Below, piece after piece: positions 55,218 to 63,711 of a stretch of DNA of 64,000 bases. Position 1 is the stretch's first letter. Each line of letters begins with the position of its first letter. Below the pieces are notes generated by a model. The model saw only the letters and a list, made by a program, of their open reading frames with translations, searched no databases and was not told the origin of the DNA. The position numbers and the translations under genes were made by a program. Where the stretch lies: contig DAOUFX010000230.1 in NCBI GenBank assembly GCA_034429675.1, positions 3,899-67,898 on the forward strand, in the 5' to 3' direction. The stretch comes from JAKQHY01 sp034429675. Lineage in GTDB: Bacteria > Chloroflexota > Anaerolineae > B4-G1 > SLSP01.

Positions 55218-58200
55218 TCCCTGGGGTGTCATCCTGGCCATATCTGCTTACATTGCCCTGATGTTTGTGGCCGCACTCCTGGTCGAGCGCGGTGTTTGGA
55301 AGCGCCAGCTCACAGCTTACGGCGGCATGGTCTATGCTTTGGCTCTGACCGTTTATTGTACATCGTGGACTTTTTACGGCAGCGTGGGCAGCGCGGCCAC
55401 CACAGGAATGCGTTTTGTCGCCGTCTATCTCGGCCCGGTCTTATCCGTCATTTTGTGGGGCAGCGTTCTGCGCCGTATGGTGCGCATTAAGAATTTGTAC
55501 CGGATTACAACCATTGCCGATTTTATCTCGGCGCGTTATGCCAAATCCGAGGCTCTGGCCGTTGTGGCGACTCTTTTGGCCGTGGTGGGCGTCTTGCCGT
55601 ATATTGCGCTACAGCTCAAAGCGGTCACCGACTCTTTTGCAGTGATTACAGCTGCCGATGTCGCTTTTAGCGCCTGGGCGACCGGTTATATTGCTCCGGT
55701 GGTGTTGGTTTTCATGATCGCTTTCACTGTTTTGTTTGGGGCGCGGCGTTTGGATCCCACCGAGCGGCATCCCGGCATGGTTTTTGCGTTGGCCGTTCTG
55801 GGCGTTGTGAGACTGGTTGCGTTTTTGGCCGTGGGAATTTTTGTCACCTATGGGTTGTTGGGGGGCTTCGGACAATTCTTCCAGACCTTAGAGACCAGTT
55901 CTTTTGCCGGATTGACCGACATGGCCGGCGGCGCGTCGGGGCCGTTGGTTTGGATGACTCACATCCTTTTGTCTATGTCTGCGATTTTGTTTTTGCCCCG
56001 GCAGTTCCACATGGCCGTTATAGAAAATGAGAATGAGAAGCATATCGGTACCGCCATGTGGGTTTTGCCGCTGTACATGATTTTGATCACGATTTTTGTT
56101 CTTCCAATTGCAGCCGGAGGACTGTTGTTGGGACAATCGGTAACGGTGGCCGATACTTTCGTCTTACGCCTGCCCATGCAGTATGGCCCCGGTTGGTTGA
56201 CCATGTTGGTGTTTTTGGGCGGCCTTTCTGCGTCTTCGGCGATGGTCATGCTTACATCTTTGGCGGTCTCGACGATGATCGCCAATCACTTACTGTTGCC
56301 GTTGCTGATGAGGATACCCTCTTTGGGGTTTTTGCGACGCAATTTGTTGCCGGTGCGTTGGGGCGTGATCGCCATTGTGTTGGTGTTGGGGTATGTGTTC
56401 AACGCGCGTTTGGGCGAGTCCTACACGTTGGTGAACATGGGATTGATTTCCTTCGCAGCCGTCATGCAATTTGCCCCGGTTATTTTGGGAGGATTGTTCT
56501 GGCGACGTGGCAGTAAGGTCGGCGCCTTGATGGGATTGATTGCCGGGTTCGCGATGTGGATGTACACATTGTTGATTCCTTCGTTTGTTAGAAGCGGTTG
56601 GCTTTCTTCATCCCTTCTCGACAACGGGCCTTTGGGCATCGGCTGGCTGCGTCCGGAGCAATTTTTGGGATTGCGCGGATTGGACAACTTGACGCACGCG
56701 GTGTTTTGGTCTCTGTTGTTGAATGTCGGTTTATACGTCTTGGGCTCGCTGTTTTTCCCTCAAAGTCAAGACGAGAAGGTTCAGGCTGATCGTTTTGTGG
56801 ATATCCTGGCCCACAAAGGCGTGACGTTTGCCGCGGTGTATGGGCACGCCCAGGTAAGTGTCGTGCTGAAAACAGACCAGCTGGAGCAAATTCTGAATAA
56901 CTATTTCTTTGTTTCGGAATCCAGGGCTATGATTGCCCGCTGTTTGGAAAGAGTTGGGCTCAAAGATCAGCGTGAAACTACCGTGAATAAACTCGTCGAG
57001 TTTTATGATGAAGTGGAACGCGAACTGGCCGGTTCGCTTGGCACGGCAGCTGCGCATCGCACGATTGACCGGAAATCCCTTTTCACAGCAGAGGAGTCGG
57101 CGGAGTTGTCACGCACTTATGGCGAAATCCTGGCCGATTTGCAAATCGCGCCTGACGATCTGATGAAGCGGATTGATTATTACCGCGAGCGCGAAAATTT
57201 GTTGGCAGAACAGGCGTCCGGGTTGGAATCGCGGGTGGCGGCTCGCACTCGCGCGCTGGCGATGGCTGCAGAAGTGGGGCGTGCTGCGGCTTCAATCTTG
57301 GACCCTGAACGCCTGGTTAAGCAGGTGGTGGAGTTAATCCGCGAACGTTTTGATTTGTATTATGTCGGTCTGTTTTTGCTGGATGAGCTCCGCGAATGGG
57401 CGGTTTTGCGTGCCGGCACCGGAGCCGCCGGACAGATGATGCTGGCGCGTGGGCATCGTTTGAAGTGTGACGAGGGTTCAATGGTGGGCTGGTGCATTGT
57501 GAATGCCCGGGCGCGCATCGCTCTGGAAGCCGAAAAAGACGAAGTGCGCCATGTCACTGCCGAGTTGCCGGATACGCATTCCGAAGTAGCTGTGCCTTTG
57601 CGCTCGCGCGGACAGGTGCTCGGTGCGTTTACCATTCAAAGTACGCAGCTAAACGCCTTTGACGAAGCCGCCATCACGGTTTTTCAGATGGTGGCTGATC
57701 AAGTAGCGGTGGCTCTGGACAATGCGCGTTTGTTCGCCGATGCCCAGGCCGCTATTGAAACCGAGCGGCGCGCCTACGGTGAGATCAATCGCCAGGCGTG
57801 GAAAGAGATGTTGCGCAGCCGGCCTGAGTTGCGTTACCGTCGCGATGCGCGCGGTGCTGTGCATTCAACATCTGGATCGCCGGCGCAAGAGATCGTGCGG
57901 GCGGTTCAGACTGGGGATGCAGTCTATTCCGAGGCCGCCACTCTGGCGTTGCCCATCAGGATTCGTGACAATGTGGTGGGCGCGCTGCGTTTTCGCAAGC
58001 CGGAAACCAATGAGGCGTGGACGCCGGAGGAAGTGACCCTGTTGGAGACTCTCATTGAGCAACTGGAAGGAGCGTTGGAACGCGCCCGTCTTTATGACAA
58101 TACACAACGTAGCGCCGCTCGCGAACGCACCATCGGTCAGGTTTCTGCAAGGATGCGCGAGCCGTTGGAATTGGAAGATGTCTTGAAAACGGCTGCGGAT

Positions 58201-58338
58201 CAGATGCGTGAAGCTCTCGGCCTGGAAGAACTGGTGGTGCGCCTGGCTACCGGTCAGACGCTGGCGCAGTGGGCCGGAGACACTGCTTCGGGAGAGCCGG
58301 AGACCGACGATTCACCGATGGGAGATCAAAGCTTATGA
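55210..58338 (+). CDS. SSF transporter-like domain with STAC, GAF and degenerate GAF; CbrA-like input without kinase (array member 18)
   Basis: Residues 5-520 are a sodium:solute symporter (SSF) domain with about 13 TMs. Its early VYCTSWTFYGSVG stretch is diagnostic of the CbrA/PutP-type transporter-sensors, which take up histidine or proline-like solutes in known cases. The stretch ERELAGSLGTAAAHRTI near 620-636 matches the STAC helix that links SSF to signalling domains. GAF1 (682-844; ELPDTHSEVAVPL), GAF2 (910-964) and the stub (972-1017; RMREPLELEDVLKTAADQM) replace the PAS-kinase end of CbrA. The start at 55210, with AAGGGGG upstream, is preferred to the upstream frame extension to 55144. 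The stop overlaps the next start (ATGA). Whether it still transports is unknown. Confidence 0.88.
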   Translation: MANPWGVILAISAYIALMFVAALLVERGVWKRQLTAYGGMVYALALTVYCTSWTFYGSVGSAATTGMRFVAVYLGPVLSVILWGSVLRRMVRIKNLYRITTIADFISARYAKSEALAVVATLLAVVGVLPYIALQLKAVTDSFAVITAADVAFSAWATGYIAPVVLVFMIAFTVLFGARRLDPTERHPGMVFALAVLGVVRLVAFLAVGIFVTYGLLGGFGQFFQTLETSSFAGLTDMAGGASGPLVWMTHILLSMSAILFLPRQFHMAVIENENEKHIGTAMWVLPLYMILITIFVLPIAAGGLLLGQSVTVADTFVLRLPMQYGPGWLTMLVFLGGLSASSAMVMLTSLAVSTMIANHLLLPLLMRIPSLGFLRRNLLPVRWGVIAIVLVLGYVFNARLGESYTLVNMGLISFAAVMQFAPVILGGLFWRRGSKVGALMGLIAGFAMWMYTLLIPSFVRSGWLSSSLLDNGPLGIGWLRPEQFLGLRGLDNLTHAVFWSLLLNVGLYVLGSLFFPQSQDEKVQADRFVDILAHKGVTFAAVYGHAQVSVVLKTDQLEQILNNYFFVSESRAMIARCLERVGLKDQRETTVNKLVEFYDEVERELAGSLGTAAAHRTIDRKSLFTAEESAELSRTYGEILADLQIAPDDLMKRIDYYRERENLLAEQASGLESRVAARTRALAMAAEVGRAAASILDPERLVKQVVELIRERFDLYYVGLFLLDELREWAVLRAGTGAAGQMMLARGHRLKCDEGSMVGWCIVNARARIALEAEKDEVRHVTAELPDTHSEVAVPLRSRGQVLGAFTIQSTQLNAFDEAAITVFQMVADQVAVALDNARLFADAQAAIETERRAYGEINRQAWKEMLRSRPELRYRRDARGAVHSTSGSPAQEIVRAVQTGDAVYSEAATLALPIRIRDNVVGALRFRKPETNEAWTPEEVTLLETLIEQLEGALERARLYDNTQRSAARERTIGQVSARMREPLELEDVLKTAADQMREALGLEELVVRLATGQTLAQWAGDTASGEPETDDSPMGDQSL

Positions 58339-60287
58339 GCATTCGAGTGAGTCTGGTCATATTGATTGTGTTGGTGGGAATTTTGCCGCTGGGGATTGCC
58401 GTTTTTGCGGCTACCAACCAGATGGAGACTCTGGCTATTGACAGCGGCAAGGCCGCGCTGGAACAGATTGGCCGGGCTACCATTTACGATCAAGCCACTA
58501 CGACGGCGCAACAGCTCGCCGCGTATTTCCACGCAAATCCTGAGATTGACCTGGCTCATTTGTTAGACTACGCCGACGATGAGACGATGCGATCTCTGGC
58601 GGTGCAGCCTGTTGGGAAAACCGGTTACACTGCCATCCTCGACGCCGATGGTGTGGTTTATTTTCATCCCAATCCTGCTTTGATTGGCATCAATATGGCT
58701 GTCCTGTCGGAGAAGTTGCCGGACTTTTGGCGCATTCTCTCTCGCGGCCTGGATGGGACCCTATCGTCCGGGGATTACGATTGGATCGAACCCGATGGAA
58801 GCACTCGCCAGAAATACATGGTGGTGATGCCTGTGGGCGATACTCAATTCCGGGTGGCGGCCACCACCTATTTGGATGAGTTCTCTGAATCTACTCGCCA
58901 GATCGAGACCGCTTTGCGTGACGTGGCGACACTGACACGCCAACGTTTTTTCGGCACAATCTTGCTGGTTGCCCTGGGGGTTCTGATCCTTGCCTTGCTG
59001 ACCAGTGTGTGGGTGACCACGCCTCTGCGCGAAATGGCCGAGGCTGCTGTTCTGGTCAGCGCGGGCAAGTGGGACGCTATCCAACCATCGCGGCGCCGTG
59101 ATGAATTGGGAATACTGAATCAGGCATTTTACAACATGACCGCTCAAGTACGCGGGCTGGTAAGCGGGCTGGAAAAACAGGTCGCCGAACGCACCCAACA
59201 TTTGGAACGGCGGGCGCGCTATCTGGAAGCGACTTCGGCGGTTGCGCGGGGGGCGGCTTCAATTCTCGACCTGGAAGCTTTGTTGTCTGACATTGTTAAT
59301 CTGGTCGGCCAGCAATTTGGCTTCTATCATGTTGCACTATTCTTGCTCGGTGCGGACAATGAGTGGGTTGAGTTGCGCGCAGCATCCAGTGAGGGTGGGC
59401 GGCAGCTGCTCATTCAGGGACATCGTTTGCGGGTGGATGATCCCGGACTTGTCGGGAGTGTTATCCGCGCCAGCGAATCACGCCTGGCGGTGGACGTCGA
59501 AGGTGAAGCGTCGCCATTTCGCGATGCCTATATGCCGGAGACTCGCTCCGAGCTGGTTCTCCCGTTGCATGCGCGTGATCAGGTCATTGGCGTGCTGGAT
59601 GTCCACAGTCGTGAGGCTGAGGCCTTTGATTCGGAAGATGTGACGGCTTTGCAGTCCCTGGCCGACCAGATAGCGGTCGCGATCAGTAATGCTTATCTCT
59701 TCCGGCAGGTCGAGGCCAGCGCTGAAGCAGAGCGTCGCGCCCGTGGCGAAGCTGAATTGGAAGCCTGGCAGGGTTTGTTGCACTCACGGATGAATCTGGC
59801 TTTCCGCAGTACCTCGCGTGGAACGGTTCCTGTCCCCGATTTGTGGTATCCAGAGATGGTTCAAGCTATTCGGACGGCTCAACCGGTACAAGATAAGGAA
59901 GATGGCACGCGCTTTGCCGTCCCGATCCAGGTAGCCGGGCAGGTCATCGGCGTGATCGAGGGGCGCAAACCGCAGGCGACGGGCCCCTGGACGTCCGATG
60001 ACATTGTTCTGATGGACACGTTAGCCGCGCAGTTAAATGCGGCTGTCGAGCGCGCCCGGCTCTACCATGAAACACAGCGCAGCGCAGCGCGTGAACGTGC
60101 GATTGCCGACGTTACTTCGCGTATGCGAGAACCGTTGGAGCTGGAAGATGTGCTGAAGGCTGCGGTCTCCGAAATCCGTCAGGCATTGGATATGGACGAA
60201 CTGGCAGTGCGCCTGACGATGTCCGGGCCGTTGAAGCTCGATGCCCATATGGAAGAAGGATTGGAAGATCATGAAAACCATAGGTAA
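58335..60287 (+). CDS. Sensor protein: Cache-like domain, HAMP, GAF, degenerate GAF (array member 19)
   Basis: TM1 (8-27), an extracellular Cache-like domain (30-205; AILDADGVVYFHPNP, then GDTQFRVAATTYLDEF), TM2 (207-229), HAMP (229-285), GAF1 (297-457; MPETRSELVLPL, GVLDVHS), GAF2 (525-578; GVIEGRKPQATGPW) and the stub (584-635). The stub here (RMREPLELEDVLKAAVSEI) is almost the same as that of the SSF member just upstream, pointing to a recent shared origin of these two C-termini. The frame is open to 58269, but the ATG at 58335, overlapping the upstream stop, fits best. The 3' end overlaps the next gene by 17 bp. Confidence 0.85.
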   Translation: MSIRVSLVILIVLVGILPLGIAVFAATNQMETLAIDSGKAALEQIGRATIYDQATTTAQQLAAYFHANPEIDLAHLLDYADDETMRSLAVQPVGKTGYTAILDADGVVYFHPNPALIGINMAVLSEKLPDFWRILSRGLDGTLSSGDYDWIEPDGSTRQKYMVVMPVGDTQFRVAATTYLDEFSESTRQIETALRDVATLTRQRFFGTILLVALGVLILALLTSVWVTTPLREMAEAAVLVSAGKWDAIQPSRRRDELGILNQAFYNMTAQVRGLVSGLEKQVAERTQHLERRARYLEATSAVARGAASILDLEALLSDIVNLVGQQFGFYHVALFLLGADNEWVELRAASSEGGRQLLIQGHRLRVDDPGLVGSVIRASESRLAVDVEGEASPFRDAYMPETRSELVLPLHARDQVIGVLDVHSREAEAFDSEDVTALQSLADQIAVAISNAYLFRQVEASAEAERRARGEAELEAWQGLLHSRMNLAFRSTSRGTVPVPDLWYPEMVQAIRTAQPVQDKEDGTRFAVPIQVAGQVIGVIEGRKPQATGPWTSDDIVLMDTLAAQLNAAVERARLYHETQRSAARERAIADVTSRMREPLELEDVLKAAVSEIRQALDMDELAVRLTMSGPLKLDAHMEEGLEDHENHR

Positions 60288-62001
60288 GTGGATCAGATGG
60301 TTTTGGGCAGCGCCGGTTTTCGCGGACGATGAAGAGAAAACGCGAATGGCGGAGATACTCAATCCTTTGTTGGTGGGTCTGATGGGGTTGTTGGTATTCG
60401 CTGCATTCGCCAGTTTTTTTGTTTTTGCTCAGAAGGTAGCCAGCGGCATTGTGGTTGCGATTTTGTTCTTTATTTTGTTGCTTTCTCGATGGAGCATGTA
60501 CCGCGGAAATTTGCGTTTTGCCGGCGCGCTCTTTGCGTGGGGGACGTGGCTCCCTTGTCTGCTCGTTGTCATTCTGTCCAACATGCGCAGCCTTCTTTCC
60601 GTCTCTCTGGTAGCGATTATTGTGATTGCTGGGGTGCTTTTGGGCCGGCGAACGGCCATTGTGATGGGAATTTCGACCAGTGCGGCGGTCCTGGTTCTGG
60701 CCATAGCGGTAATCCTGGGATACCAACTGCCGGATATGTTCCCTTCTCCAGTTCCGGCAAGTTGGGTCGTGATGACGGTGGGATTGGTGATGGTTTTGTT
60801 GCCGCTGAACATTGCACTGCGAGGAATGGGTGAGGCGTTGTCGCGATCGAAAATTTACGCGACCGAGTTGGAAGGCCAGCGGGAACAATTGGAAGTATTG
60901 GTGCGTGAGCGCACTCGCGATTTGATGCGCCGTACCAGCTATTTGGGCGCGACCGCCATTGTAGCGCAAGAGGCAGCGATGGTAGTGGGCGATCTGGACA
61001 AACTGCTCGCGCGGGTGGTACAGATTGTGAGCGAACAGTTTGATTTTTACCATACCGGGCTTTTTTTGTTGAACGACAGCGGCGAGTGGGTAGAATTGTG
61101 CGCCGCTTCCAGTGAAGGTGGACGGCGGATGTTGGCGCGTGGGCATCGCCTACGCGTGGGAGTGGAAGGTATCGTCGGGTACGTCGCGCTCCATGGCGAA
61201 CCACGGGTATCTTTGGATGTGGGTGAGGATGCCGTGTTTTTCAACAATCCCGACCTGCCGGCTACCCGTTCTGAGGTGGCTTTGCCCTTGCAACTGAGCC
61301 GCGAAATGATCGGGGTATTGGATGTACAGAGTACCGAGCCGGAGGCTTTCAGCAATGAAGATGTGCGTGTTTTGCAATCTCTGGCCGATCAGGTTGCCGT
61401 CGCCATCAATAACGCGCGTTTGCTGCGGCAGGTCCAACAAGTGGCCGAAGGAGAACGTCGCGCACGTAGCGAATTGATTCAGCAAGCCTGGGCTCGCTTT
61501 TTGCGGACGCAGTCGCAAGTTGCCTATTTGAGCAACCGCCGGGGAGTTTTCTCGGCGCAAAGCAAGTGGCAGCCTGAGATGGAAGTCGCGGTGCGTTCTG
61601 GCCGACCGGTAGTTAGTGAAGACGACCCTAATTATCTGGCAATTCCACTTCAAGTGGGCGGACAGGTTATTGGAATTCTGGATGGGCGCAAACCCGATGG
61701 TTGGACGACAGACGAAATTGCCATGGTGACTACTTTGACCGAGGAATTGGGCGATGCCCTGGATCGCGCTCGACTTTATCGTGAGACTCAACGCCGCGCT
61801 GCCCGTGAGCAAATGGCCGGGCAGGTAACGGCCAATATTCGCGAATCGCTGGATTTGGATACTGTTTTGCAGACGGCGGCGCGTGAGGTGGCTAAAGCTC
61901 TGAATTTGCCCAAGGTGGAAGTGTGGTTGGGGGCCGGCCCGCAGAATGTGCCGTCATCCCGGCCGGGAGGAAATGCGGATGGCGTTAACTCGAAATCTTA
62001 A
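60271..62001 (+). CDS. Second-type six-TM GAF sensor protein (array member 20)
   Basis: It begins with the PVFADDEEKTRMAEIL stretch shared with member 8 and continues with six TMs (about 28-190), coiled coil, GAF1 (225-387; NPDLPATRSEVALPL, GVLDVQS), GAF2 (453-503; GILDGRKPDGWTTDE) and the stub (510-558; NIRESLDLDTVLQTAAREV). The ATG at 60271, inside the end of the previous gene and with GGAAG upstream, is taken; an ATG at 60241 is in frame but less well placed. The final residues (about 560-576) are a polar glycine/serine tail, and the gene overlaps the next by 23 bp. Confidence 0.83.
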   Translation: MKTIGKWIRWFWAAPVFADDEEKTRMAEILNPLLVGLMGLLVFAAFASFFVFAQKVASGIVVAILFFILLLSRWSMYRGNLRFAGALFAWGTWLPCLLVVILSNMRSLLSVSLVAIIVIAGVLLGRRTAIVMGISTSAAVLVLAIAVILGYQLPDMFPSPVPASWVVMTVGLVMVLLPLNIALRGMGEALSRSKIYATELEGQREQLEVLVRERTRDLMRRTSYLGATAIVAQEAAMVVGDLDKLLARVVQIVSEQFDFYHTGLFLLNDSGEWVELCAASSEGGRRMLARGHRLRVGVEGIVGYVALHGEPRVSLDVGEDAVFFNNPDLPATRSEVALPLQLSREMIGVLDVQSTEPEAFSNEDVRVLQSLADQVAVAINNARLLRQVQQVAEGERRARSELIQQAWARFLRTQSQVAYLSNRRGVFSAQSKWQPEMEVAVRSGRPVVSEDDPNYLAIPLQVGGQVIGILDGRKPDGWTTDEIAMVTTLTEELGDALDRARLYRETQRRAAREQMAGQVTANIRESLDLDTVLQTAAREVAKALNLPKVEVWLGAGPQNVPSSRPGGNADGVNSKS

Positions 62002-63688
62002 TCTTCGTTCGCGCGTGGGACGCTTTTTGCGTTGGCTGTGGAACATTGCCATTAAGCCGCATCTTTCGATTACGGAGAGCGGCCAGAGGCGTCAGGCGCA
62101 GTCGCTGTTGGTTTTGGCGTTGGCATTCTCACTGCTCCTTTTAGTAGGGTTGACGGTTGCGTTTTTTCTGTCTGGGACAGGGCTTAACCCGGTAATGGCG
62201 GCTCTCTTTGTGTTGTCTCTGCTGGTGTATGGCATTGGCCGTACCCGGTTTTTTACGTGGGGAGCCTTTTTCTTGGTGGTGGCGCTTCCGGTTGTGGTGC
62301 ATTTCCAAATACTGACAAGAGGGGTTGAGCCGATTGGCGCTCTTTATTTCACGGTGCCGCTGGTCCTGATTGTTGGTAGCGTTTTCTTCTCTATCCGCGT
62401 TCAAATTTTTATGGCTGTGATCAATGCGATTGCCGCGTTTGAGGTGCTCGCGGCGGCGAAAGATTTTATGGCCCTTGACGCTGTTCAAACTGCCGGCAAT
62501 CTGTTCGTGATCGGGGCGTTCACCATTGCGGTTTCGGCTTTCCGGAATTCTCTGGAGCGGGTACGGTTGGATCAGTTGCGCAAAGCAAATGAAACTCTGG
62601 CTGCAATTCAGTCGAGCCTGGAAGAGCGTGTGGCCGAGCGCACCAACGAATTGGAACGCCGCTCTGCTTATCTGGTCGCTTCCGCAGAAGTTGCCCGGGT
62701 CGCCAGTATGATGCTGGAAGGCAGTGTCTCCTTGAACGATGTGGTTGCGTCGGTTCAGGAAGGGTTCGGCTTTTATTATGTGGGATTGTACTTGTTGGAT
62801 GATGAGCAGGAGTGGCTCGTGCTTCATGCTGGCACCGGGGAGGCCGGGCGGATGTTGTTATCCCGCGGACATCGTTTGGCAGCCGGAGAAGGCTCGACGC
62901 TGGGATGGTGTGTTGAAAATGCCGAGCCGCGCATTATCGCGAAATCTGAGACTGACGTGGTTCGCGCGGTCGTCCCCGAACTGATGGGCGTCCGTTCGGA
63001 GGCGATTTTGCCGTTGCATTCGCGAGGACAAGTGCTGGGTGGCCTCACCGTGCAGAGCGAGCGGGTAGATGCGTTTGACGCCGATGTGGTTGCCTCTTTG
63101 CAGTCCGTGGCGGATCAGATCGCCGTAGCGGTGGACAACGTGACGCTCCTGGCAAAAAGTCAGTCAGAATTGGAAGACGAACGGCGCGTTGCCGGTGAAC
63201 TCAGCCGTGAGGCTTGGCTCCGGATGTTGCGTGGCCGGACGGAGATCGGCTATCGTTATGAAGAGCAGTCTATGCATCCGGCAGGACAGGAGTGGACGCC
63301 AGAAATGGTGGAGGCTATTCGCACGGCGGCGGTGACGCAGGGCGAGGATGCGGCCTCGTCTGTTTTAGCGATCCCCCTTTTTGTGCGCGGTCAGCCGGTT
63401 GGCGTTATGCGGGTCAGCAAAGATAAAAAGAACGCTCTCTGGAGTGAGGAGGAAACCGCTTTGCTCTCTACGGTGGCTGAACAATTGGGGGTGGCCCTTG
63501 AAAGCGCCCGTTTGTATCAGGATACCCAGCGGCGCGCGGCGCGCGAGCGATTGATCAGTCAGATTACGGCGCGTATGCGCGAATCTTTGGATGTGGAGAT
63601 GGTGCTCAGCACCGCGGCACAGGAGCTGGTGCAATCCCTGGATTTGCCGGAAGTCACAATTCGTATGGCGCCGACACTTCAAGAGTAA
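61979..63688 (+). CDS. Six-TM GAF sensor protein (array member 21, last in the window)
   Basis: A six-TM module (about 37-195), loosely related to the second type, is followed by a coiled coil, GAF1 (231-390), GAF2 (460-514; GVMRVSKDKKNALW) and the stub (520-569; RMRESLDVEMVLSTAAQEL). GAF1 is of the GSTLGWCVENAEPR subgroup, like those of the SSF member and the one at 48065, and its core reads LMGVRSEAILPL in place of NPDLP-x-TRSE. The start at 61979 has GGGAGG 8 nt upstream; the ATG at 61973 would be too close and the one at 61946 lacks a site. The stop is 23 bp before the solute-binding lipoprotein gene. Confidence 0.83.
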   Translation: MALTRNLNLRSRVGRFLRWLWNIAIKPHLSITESGQRRQAQSLLVLALAFSLLLLVGLTVAFFLSGTGLNPVMAALFVLSLLVYGIGRTRFFTWGAFFLVVALPVVVHFQILTRGVEPIGALYFTVPLVLIVGSVFFSIRVQIFMAVINAIAAFEVLAAAKDFMALDAVQTAGNLFVIGAFTIAVSAFRNSLERVRLDQLRKANETLAAIQSSLEERVAERTNELERRSAYLVASAEVARVASMMLEGSVSLNDVVASVQEGFGFYYVGLYLLDDEQEWLVLHAGTGEAGRMLLSRGHRLAAGEGSTLGWCVENAEPRIIAKSETDVVRAVVPELMGVRSEAILPLHSRGQVLGGLTVQSERVDAFDADVVASLQSVADQIAVAVDNVTLLAKSQSELEDERRVAGELSREAWLRMLRGRTEIGYRYEEQSMHPAGQEWTPEMVEAIRTAAVTQGEDAASSVLAIPLFVRGQPVGVMRVSKDKKNALWSEEETALLSTVAEQLGVALESARLYQDTQRRAARERLISQITARMRESLDVEMVLSTAAQELVQSLDLPEVTIRMAPTLQE

Positions 63689-63711
63689 TCGTTGAATTGA
63701 GGAGGATAACG

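Larger units (their letters stand above)
11853..63688 (+). other. Tandem sensory array: REC, REC, histidine kinase, 21 output-less GAF proteins, two ATPase/STAS pairs
   Basis: Apart from a 26-codon ORF and one small membrane protein, every gene in this 52-kb stretch codes for a signalling protein, and all lie on the plus strand. Gaps are mostly 3-40 bp; nine neighbouring pairs overlap. The only larger gap is at 45247-45445. GAF1 regions share a strongly conserved core (for example NPDLP-x-TRSE and IGVLDVQS), so the array arose by repeated duplication, with exchange of the N-terminal input domains. Only the first GAF-containing gene (12698-15052) has kinase motifs. Confidence 0.85.

Noticed and set aside
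60112..61146. 344-codon open frame on the minus strand
   Set aside because: It lies antisense to two well-supported sensor genes, has a composition rich in Gln, His and Arg typical of reverse frames, and shows no known motif.
15092..63688. Loss of kinase domains by frameshift or nonsense mutation in the sensors
   Set aside because: In each case the next gene starts within a few bases of the stop, so there is no remnant of kinase sequence in any frame; the proteins end at the same structural point.
15092..63688. Members as chemoreceptors (methyl-accepting proteins)
   Set aside because: Cache plus HAMP suggests it, but the long coiled-coil hairpin with its highly conserved tip is absent; GAF domains follow HAMP instead.
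15092..63688. GAF1 as bilin-binding (phytochrome-like) or cyclic-nucleotide-binding domain
   Set aside because: No conserved chromophore cysteine is seen in the pocket region, and the NKxnFx3DE motif of cyclic-nucleotide GAFs is missing.
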